From Brevundimonas bacteroides DSM 4726 (GTDB lineage: Bacteria > Pseudomonadota > Alphaproteobacteria > Caulobacterales > Caulobacteraceae), in contig NZ_JNIX01000010.1 in NCBI RefSeq assembly GCF_000701445.1, forward strand, positions 1 to 64,000: a stretch of DNA of 64,000 nucleotides. Direction: 5' to 3'. A program made the position numbers and the translations under genes. Under the pieces are notes generated by a model. That model was given only the letters and a program-made list of their open reading frames with translations. It was not told the origin of the DNA and made no database searches. This document shows, piece by piece, positions 58,243 to 64,000 of this stretch; positions within the stretch are counted from its first letter, which is position 1, and each line of letters begins with the position of its first letter.

Positions 58243-59991
58243 ATGGGAGACTTCGTTCTCGTCGTCGGCCCACATCCCCCAGTCCCGGGCGATCCGGTCC
58301 GTGCGGCGCTGAGCCAGGCCGCCCGCGAGGACGGATGGCGGCCTCGATCCCTGTCCCCCAAGGCGGAGGTGTTCACCTGCGGACCGCATCCGCCGCGAGT
58401 GCTTGGCGTCGGTCCCTGGCGGCTGATCGGGGACGCCTTCGATCGAGACCACCCGGTGTTCGACGGGATCGGCGCGGACGATTCCGCAGCCTATGAGAAG
58501 AAGCTGCTCGCCCGCATCTGGGGCCGGTTCGTCGGCGTGCGACTGACGCCGGGGGGCGAGCTGGGCGCGGTGCTGCGCGACCCCTCCGGTGCCCTGGAAG
58601 CCCTGGTCTGGAGCCAGGACGGGCTGACGCTGGTGTGTTCGACCTGGCCCGACTGGCTTCACCGCACCCTCAAACCCGCCTGGCGGATCGATGTCGCCCG
58701 CCTCGGCCACCTCCTGGTCGATCCGCTGGCAGCGGTCGGTCCGCTCGCCCTGGCCGGACCGGTCAGCGTCGGTCCAGGGGACCTGCTGGAACTGCCCCTG
58801 CCCGGCCGTGTGGTCCCCCTGTGGCGTCCGGTCCGGATCGCGGATCGCCGCCCTGACCGTCCGATCGACGCCACCGCACGACATCTGGTCTCGGCGATCG
58901 ACGAAGCCGTTCGGGGGCTGGCGGGGGCCGGCGGACCGATCGCGGCGGAGGTGTCAGGCGGCCTCGATTCCAGCCTCGTCGCCGCCAGCCTTGTCGCCCA
59001 GGGCCAGTCCCCGCGTGTCTGGCTCAACGCCCACGGCTCCTCGGCGGAATCCGACGAGCGCGCGTTCGTCGCCGAGCTCGCGGCGCGGCTGGGGATCGCT
59101 CCGGTCAGCCAGTCCCTGGCGAGCGGACCGCCGGACGAGGCCGGCCTGCGATCGATCTCCCAGGGGCTGCGACCGGGCCTGAATGCCATGGACCTGCGTC
59201 AGGACGAGGCCTGGGCCGCGCGGATCGTCGAGGCGGGAGCCGGGGCGGTTCTGACGGGCAAGGGCGGCGATTCCGTCCTGGTCCAGGGGCTGGGTCCCGA
59301 GCCACTCGCCGACCGGTGGACCCGCCTCGGCCCGCGCGCCCTGTTCTGGTCCGATCTTCCGGGGCTGGCCCGGACGACGGAGCGCTCGGTCTGGAGCCTG
59401 GCGCTCGAGGCCCGCCGAAGAACGGCTCTGCCGGATCCCCACCCTCTCGGCGACCGTGGCCTGGTCAATCCGGACCTGCCGCTGCCGCCCCTGCCCGCCT
59501 GGCTCGAGGGCGCAGGACGCCTCGGGCCGGGCAAGGCGATGCAGATCGCCGGCATCCTCAACAACATCGGGCGTCATGGCCCGTCGCGACAGTCCGCGCG
59601 GATCGACCCCCGCCATCCTCTTTGCGCCCTTCCCGTCGTCGAAGCCTGCCTGGAGATCCCTACCGATCAGCTGATCCATGGCGGCCGCGACCGGGGACTG
59701 GCGCGACTGGCCTTCACCGATCGCCTTCCGCCGGCCATCCTCGCCCGTCGCTCCAAGGGCGATCTCACCCGGCTCTACGGGGGGATGGTGCTGGGCGGCC
59801 TCGGCTTTCTCCGATCGTGGCTTCTGGAGGGTCGGCTTGTCGCCCTGGGCCTGCTGGATCGCGAGTGCCTGGAAGATCGGCTGACCCGAGAGGCGCTGAT
59901 GTGGCGCGGCGGCTACGCGGAGATCATGACGGCGGCGACTGTGGAAGCCTGGGTTCGGACGTGGGAGGCGCGCCTGGATCCGGGCCGGTAG
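58243..59991 (+). CDS. Lasso peptide cyclase (asparagine synthetase-like)
   Basis: The cyclase adenylates the Asp or Glu side chain and closes the macrolactam. The 582 residues have an N-terminal amidotransferase-like domain that lacks the Cys2 nucleophile, as in known lasso cyclases, and a C-terminal ATP-binding domain with the PPi loop EVSGGLDSSLVAASL (Ser238 to Ser244) and LTGKGGDSVLVQGL. It starts one base after the B stop, so A, B and C form one operon. Its last 68 bases overlap the end of the convergent isopeptidase gene. Confidence 0.92.
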   Translation: MGDFVLVVGPHPPVPGDPVRAALSQAAREDGWRPRSLSPKAEVFTCGPHPPRVLGVGPWRLIGDAFDRDHPVFDGIGADDSAAYEKKLLARIWGRFVGVRLTPGGELGAVLRDPSGALEALVWSQDGLTLVCSTWPDWLHRTLKPAWRIDVARLGHLLVDPLAAVGPLALAGPVSVGPGDLLELPLPGRVVPLWRPVRIADRRPDRPIDATARHLVSAIDEAVRGLAGAGGPIAAEVSGGLDSSLVAASLVAQGQSPRVWLNAHGSSAESDERAFVAELAARLGIAPVSQSLASGPPDEAGLRSISQGLRPGLNAMDLRQDEAWAARIVEAGAGAVLTGKGGDSVLVQGLGPEPLADRWTRLGPRALFWSDLPGLARTTERSVWSLALEARRRTALPDPHPLGDRGLVNPDLPLPPLPAWLEGAGRLGPGKAMQIAGILNNIGRHGPSRQSARIDPRHPLCALPVVEACLEIPTDQLIHGGRDRGLARLAFTDRLPPAILARRSKGDLTRLYGGMVLGGLGFLRSWLLEGRLVALGLLDRECLEDRLTREALMWRGGYAEIMTAATVEAWVRTWEARLDPGR

Positions 59992-62419
59992 ACGGCGGGT
60001 TCAGCGTCTCCTCCAGCCAAGCGAAAATCTGGGCGTAGAGATCCCGGATATTGGCCGGGCTCCACAACAGGTGCTCCTCGCCCCAGTAGGTCACAAGGCG
60101 CGCTCTCCGTCCCATCCGGGCGAGGGCGGCGAACAGCCGCTCGGCCTGGGACATAGGCACGAAATCCTGGTCGGCGGTGATGAGGAGCACCGGCTCGGTG
60201 ATCCGGTTGGCCTGAAGAAACGGGCTGGCGGCGGCCCAGGCGGTCGGGTCGCGCCAAGGCGGACCGACGGACAGGCCTTGACGCGTTTCCACCCAGCCGG
60301 CCTGCTGGCGCAGGCTAAGCCCGTCGGCGGGGCTGTAGCGCCCGGTCGGCGAGGCTTCACCCCAGTATCCGGCGAGGTCGGTGAGACCCGCCCAGACGAC
60401 GTAACCACGATGACGCCGCGCGCGGGTGGCGATCGCGGCCGCCGCGTATCCGCCCCAGCTGTGTCCGACCACGACCGAGCGATCGACCGGCAGATCCGGA
60501 TGTTCGGCCGCGAGGGCGTCCAGCGCGCGATCGACTCCGGCGGAGAGCCGCTCGCCGGACTGGGCGTCGGGCAGATCGAGCGGCAGGGCCGGCACGAGCA
60601 CGACGTAGCCCGCGCCGGCGAGCACCTGGGGCCGCAGCCCATAGGTCAGGGTCGCGGGGCCGGACCAGGGTTCGGGGGCGGCCGGTCCGGGATAGACTTC
60701 GACGACCACCCCGCGGACCGGCGTCCCCTCCGGCGGCCGATACACGAGGCTCACCGTCGGCCGACCGCCTGCGTCGGGGTGTTCCAGACGGTCCGGGGCC
60801 GCCAGGACCACCCCGCTGAGACCAGCGTTCACCCGGTCGATCTCGCGCGACCCCCGCGCGTCGGTCAGCCTGAGGCGCTCGGACAGGCCGTCGCGTTCGA
60901 GCCAGAGGATGGCGTCCGCTCCAAAGGCGAGCCAGCGCACATCGCGCGACGTCGCGGGCGTTCGAAGCCGCGGCGTCCCGTCCGCACCCAGCACGAACCC
61001 GTTTCCATCGGCGGCCACGGCTGCGGTCCAGTCCTGCCTCGGCGGAGCGTTGACGCGCAGCCGCCAGGGCCGTTCGAGATCGGCGATCACGGGCTCGGCG
61101 AGGCCGGTCATCGACCCGACCGGCCGCGCCCCCTCCGGCGTCAACCGCCACAGCCGACCCTCGGCGACCAGCCGCGGGCCGTCGTCCGCGACGGCGGAAA
61201 TCCGACCCGCGGCGGCCGAGAGGCTTCCGCTCAGGGCGACGGGAGACCGGTCAGGGTCCAGCTTGCGCCAGTCCGCGCGCCCCGTCGCCGCGTCCGACGC
61301 CCGGAGGACGGGGTCCCGCCCGAGCCAGCCGGCCCGGACGCCACCGAGGCGATCGGGCCGTCGTCCAGGCGGCAAGGCCAGGAGACCATCCTGCCGGAAC
61401 ACCCGGGTGGCGCCGTCGGGAGCCACGGCGACCAGCCGCCCCTCGCCGGTTTCGGCGGTGGTCCATATCAGGACCTCGGCGCCGTCGCTCGACCAGGCGA
61501 GGAGGTGGGGCGCAACGTCCAGGCCCGGGAGGGTCTCGAGGCGAACCCCGGTCGCGAGGTCGACCATCGTCAGACGGTGGGTTCGTTCCAGGCCCATCTG
61601 CTCCACCTGGTCCAGTCGCTGGGGCACGGGTCGATCGGCCTGGAGCGCGGCGATGGTGCGCTGGTCCGGCGAGACGGCGAAGTCCGCCACGGAGCCCTGG
61701 ATCAGTGTCCGGATATCCCGTGAGCCGACATCGAACATCACCAGCGCCCGGTCGGGCTCGGGTGGCCCGATCGCCACGCCGTCCCGCGCCTCGATCACCG
61801 TGCGGGACGCGGCCCGCCCCTCGGCGGTCCGGGCCCAGCGATCGGGCAGGGCGGCCGGGCCGGGGGAGGCGTAGCGCAGGAGGAAGGGCGGGCTGCCATC
61901 CGGCCGGACCGTCGCCGCCAGCCGGTCCGCATCGACCCACTGCGCTGCCTGTCCGAGCAGCGGCAGGTCCGGCGTCGCCCCCGTCCACCAGGCCGCGCCC
62001 GTCTGGACCTCGACCACGCCGATCTCCAGCCGCGCGCCGGTCAGATGAAACACCGCCAGGTGACGACCGTCCGGACTCCAGGGGCCCAGCACCATGCCTC
62101 CGGCGGGATCCGCCACCAGAAGCTGCGGAGGACCGCCGTCGCGCAGGTCGATCCGCCACAGCCGGGTGATGGCCCAGAGGGAGCGCGGCCCCAGGTCATA
62201 GCGGGGGGCCTGGTCATAGGCGGCGCGCCGCTCATAGACGGCCCAGCGTCCGTCGGGCGAGATCGAGGCCCGAACGATGGCCTCGGTCGAGACGATATCC
62301 TCGACCCGGAGCGGTCGGGCCTGTGAGCCGGGGAGCCCGGCCTGGCCTTCGGCGGCGAGGACCGGGGTGGGCCAGGCAAGCGCCAGCGCCGCCAGGAGGC
62401 GGATGATGAAACCGGTCAT
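59924..62419 (-). CDS. Prolyl-oligopeptidase-type lasso isopeptidase
   Basis: In Caulobacterales lasso clusters an S9-family hydrolase (AtxE type) opens the macrolactam of the cluster's own peptide. The 831 residues have a signal-like N-terminus (IIRLLAALALAWPTPVLA), a long beta-propeller domain (about 40-560) and a C-terminal alpha/beta hydrolase domain. The catalytic residues are Ser near 653 in VVGHSWGGYAA, Asp near 750 in TADQDFVPMS and His near 782 in YWGEEHLLWS. It starts nine bases after the TonB-receptor stop, so the two are co-transcribed. A general S9 peptidase is possible, but the context favours the isopeptidase. Confidence 0.85.
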   Translation of the reverse strand: MTGFIIRLLAALALAWPTPVLAAEGQAGLPGSQARPLRVEDIVSTEAIVRASISPDGRWAVYERRAAYDQAPRYDLGPRSLWAITRLWRIDLRDGGPPQLLVADPAGGMVLGPWSPDGRHLAVFHLTGARLEIGVVEVQTGAAWWTGATPDLPLLGQAAQWVDADRLAATVRPDGSPPFLLRYASPGPAALPDRWARTAEGRAASRTVIEARDGVAIGPPEPDRALVMFDVGSRDIRTLIQGSVADFAVSPDQRTIAALQADRPVPQRLDQVEQMGLERTHRLTMVDLATGVRLETLPGLDVAPHLLAWSSDGAEVLIWTTAETGEGRLVAVAPDGATRVFRQDGLLALPPGRRPDRLGGVRAGWLGRDPVLRASDAATGRADWRKLDPDRSPVALSGSLSAAAGRISAVADDGPRLVAEGRLWRLTPEGARPVGSMTGLAEPVIADLERPWRLRVNAPPRQDWTAAVAADGNGFVLGADGTPRLRTPATSRDVRWLAFGADAILWLERDGLSERLRLTDARGSREIDRVNAGLSGVVLAAPDRLEHPDAGGRPTVSLVYRPPEGTPVRGVVVEVYPGPAAPEPWSGPATLTYGLRPQVLAGAGYVVLVPALPLDLPDAQSGERLSAGVDRALDALAAEHPDLPVDRSVVVGHSWGGYAAAAIATRARRHRGYVVWAGLTDLAGYWGEASPTGRYSPADGLSLRQQAGWVETRQGLSVGPPWRDPTAWAAASPFLQANRITEPVLLITADQDFVPMSQAERLFAALARMGRRARLVTYWGEEHLLWSPANIRDLYAQIFAWLEETLNPPSTGPDPGAPPTSEPRLPQSPPS

Positions 62420-62428
62420 GGTCCGGGC

Positions 62429-64000
62429 TCACCAGCGCCGGATCAGCTGCAGCGCCACCGTCCGTCCGACCAGACTGGCCTGGCCAGGATCGAAACCGAA
62501 GCCGCTGGGGGCGTCGTAGAAGGGCGGATCGGCATCGAACAGATTGGTCACGGACAGGGCCGCGGTCAGGCCCTGGAAGCGTCCCGTCGCCGGCGACCAG
62601 CGCAGCTGGGCGTCCCAGGTGTTCCAGGCGTCGATGCGCGCTCCCAGGCGGTCACGGTAGTCCGAAACATGGTTCCAGAAGAGCCCCAGGCTGAGCGCCT
62701 CGCGCGACCAGACCCCGCCGGCGCGAGCCCGAAGGCTCACTGGGTAGCCGACGAGGTCGACCACGTCGCGGACCGGCGCGGCCGGAGTCGGTCGGGTGTC
62801 GTAGTCGAGGATGAGGGAAGCCGAGCCGTCAAGCGCCAGGTCCCCGCCGCCGAGCGTCAGGGTGCGGCGCGCGGTCAGGTCGAGGCCGCGAACGCGCACC
62901 TCGCCGGTGTTGACCCAGCGCCCATCGACGATCGCGCCATAGGTCGTCTCCGGATAGAGGCCGGCGAAGGGGAAGTCCGGACGCCCGACATAGGACCGGA
63001 CGAGCGCCAGGTCCGCGGGGCTGGTCCCCGGGCTGACGAGGCGCACGAAGGGGGCGAGCGTCGGGTCGGTCAGGACACCGGTGAGGTTTTCGGTCGCGGG
63101 TTGGGCGTTACGGTCGCTGAAGGTGGTCTCAAAGGCCCCCAGGCCGATCTCCAGGCCCGCGGGCCCGCGCCAGTCCAGCCCGAGCGTCCAGGTCTCGGCG
63201 GTCTCTGGCTCGAGGTCCGCGTTGCCGCCGTAGACGTAGAGGGCCAGAACCCGGGCCCCGTCTGTGCGCGGCAGGAAGGTCACCGAGGCCACCTCCGCGT
63301 CGCCGATCTGCGGCAGGGAGGGCGCCCGGAAGGAGGTTCCCCAGGAACCCCGCACGGTCAGGGTCTCGACCGGTTCCCACACCACGCCCAGCTTGGGATT
63401 GGCCGTCGAGCCGAAGTCGTCGTAGTCTTCCACCCGCCCGGCGAGCGAGACCTCCAGGCGGCGCAGTCCCGGCCTTCCCGGCCCTCCCGCGACCAGCGGA
63501 ATGCGGGCCTCGGCGAACACAGCCGCGATCGAGCGGCCGACCTCCGGGGTGCGGGTCTCGACCGGCGCGGGCGTCGAGGCGAAGGCGACGGTCGCCGTCT
63601 CGAAAGTCTCCTCGCGCCACTGCAGGCCGATGGCCAGATCGACGGTCCCGGATGGAAGGTTCAGGAGCGGGCCGGTCAGAAGCAGGTTGGCCGAACGGGC
63701 GGTGCTTCGGTCCTGCGCCCCGCTGAAGCCCTGGCCGATGAAATCCAGCACCGCCCGCCCGTTGGCACCGCCCGCGCCGAAGGGATTGAAGAAGCCATCC
63801 ACAGCCGCGCGATAGGTGGTCGCCGGATCGTCCGGCGTTGTGCCGAGCGCTTCGTTGAGGAAGCGGCTGTGCACCCGACCGGCGACGCGGCTCTGGCCCT
63901 CTTCTTGCGCAAAGGCGAGATAGCCGTCGAGCGCCCAGGCGTCACTCAGGGCCCAGTCAAACCCGGCGGTGAGACCCAGGCTCTCCGAACGGCCGCTCTG
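62429..64000 (-). CDS. TonB-dependent receptor, 5' end outside the window
   Basis: At least 523 residues of a 22-strand outer-membrane barrel are visible. The frame is open from the window edge, beginning QSGRSESLGLTAGFDWALSD, and continues past the GTG at 63874 that an ORF search would use. Barrel features include SWGTSFRAPSLPQIGDAE, ETWTLGLDWRGPAGLEIGL, the repeated aromatic beta-strands and a C-terminal Trp (VALQLIRRW). In related clusters a TonB receptor is thought to import the lasso peptide. It is just upstream of the isopeptidase gene. The plug domain and signal peptide lie beyond 64,000. Confidence 0.9.
   Translation of the reverse strand, partial: QSGRSESLGLTAGFDWALSDAWALDGYLAFAQEEGQSRVAGRVHSRFLNEALGTTPDDPATTYRAAVDGFFNPFGAGGANGRAVLDFIGQGFSGAQDRSTARSANLLLTGPLLNLPSGTVDLAIGLQWREETFETATVAFASTPAPVETRTPEVGRSIAAVFAEARIPLVAGGPGRPGLRRLEVSLAGRVEDYDDFGSTANPKLGVVWEPVETLTVRGSWGTSFRAPSLPQIGDAEVASVTFLPRTDGARVLALYVYGGNADLEPETAETWTLGLDWRGPAGLEIGLGAFETTFSDRNAQPATENLTGVLTDPTLAPFVRLVSPGTSPADLALVRSYVGRPDFPFAGLYPETTYGAIVDGRWVNTGEVRVRGLDLTARRTLTLGGGDLALDGSASLILDYDTRPTPAAPVRDVVDLVGYPVSLRARAGGVWSREALSLGLFWNHVSDYRDRLGARIDAWNTWDAQLRWSPATGRFQGLTAALSVTNLFDADPPFYDAPSGFGFDPGQASLVGRTVALQLIRRW

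Larger units (their letters stand above)
38618..64000. mobile_element. Integrative conjugative element or remnant, right end open
   Basis: From the 3' end of tRNA-Ser onward gene content changes from core to mobile-element functions: a VirD2-type relaxase, DUF2493 protein, SSB-like proteins, strawberry-notch helicase/methylase, ParB, Toprim, RadC, XRE and LuxR-type regulators, TrbB, CopG and TraG. The spacer 38618-38746 is AT-richer than its surroundings. No integrase, excisionase or second copy of the tRNA 3' end was found, so the right boundary is outside the window or lost. The lasso gene cluster at 56.8-64 kb is contiguous with these genes and is probably cargo. The left boundary is inferred. 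Confidence 0.6.

Noticed and set aside
38618..64000. A second copy of the tRNA-Ser 3' end as right attachment site
   Set aside because: I scanned for CCGTCTCCGCCA-like sequence and saw none in the accessory region, so no right boundary is claimed.

Overview
The window is high-GC DNA from an alphaproteobacterium, most likely a Caulobacteraceae member close to Brevundimonas. The grounds are the bamA–skp–lpxD–fabZ–lpxA–lpxI–lpxB order, use of LpxI, the GTTC-N7-GTTC SOS boxes in front of lexA, and the trpGDC–lexA–comEC–gltX–gltA neighbourhood. The genus is an inference.

Positions 1–38,617 are chromosomal core. A trpG–trpD–trpC run ends in a small unknown gene. lexA follows, with two SOS boxes, then comEC (minus strand), gltX, gltA with a clear terminator, and a signal peptidase paralogue. 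A short block of envelope and unknown genes comes next. From 12.6 to 32.7 kb most genes are on the minus strand. Read 5' to 3' on that strand they are tig, dnaE, rpsB, tsf, pyrH, frr, uppS, cdsA, dxr, rseP, bamA, skp, lpxD, fabZ, lpxA, lpxI and lpxB. They cover translation, UMP kinase, undecaprenyl and phospholipid precursors, outer-membrane protein assembly and lipid A synthesis, and many genes overlap by 1–8 bases. After tig come a metallo-hydrolase, small stress and membrane proteins, a fused EgtB–EgtD ergothioneine enzyme, an acyl-CoA dehydrogenase, an SCP2 protein and tRNA-Ser(GCU).

From the 3' end of that tRNA to the window edge the content is accessory and looks like an integrative conjugative element or its remnant. 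It has a VirD2-type relaxase with a possible nic site, a DUF2493 protein, two SSB-like proteins, a 1,434-residue strawberry-notch helicase/methylase, ParB, a Toprim gene broken by one in-frame TGA, RadC, several small regulators, and a traG–copG–trbB operon that lacks the rest of the trb mating-pair genes. No integrase or second attachment site lies in the window.

The most interesting part is 56.8–64.0 kb, a lasso peptide system next to the conjugation genes. It has an XRE regulator, a 38-codon precursor gene (57,447–57,563), a fused leader-peptidase/RRE B protein, and a cyclase C protein. Converging on these are a prolyl-oligopeptidase-type isopeptidase and a TonB-dependent receptor that runs off the window. 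By leader homology the predicted core is 20 residues with Asp at position 1 and Glu at position 9, so an Asp1–Glu9 nine-residue macrolactam. I know of no characterised lasso peptide with Asp at position 1. B and C would mature the peptide, the receptor would re-import it, and the isopeptidase would open the ring.
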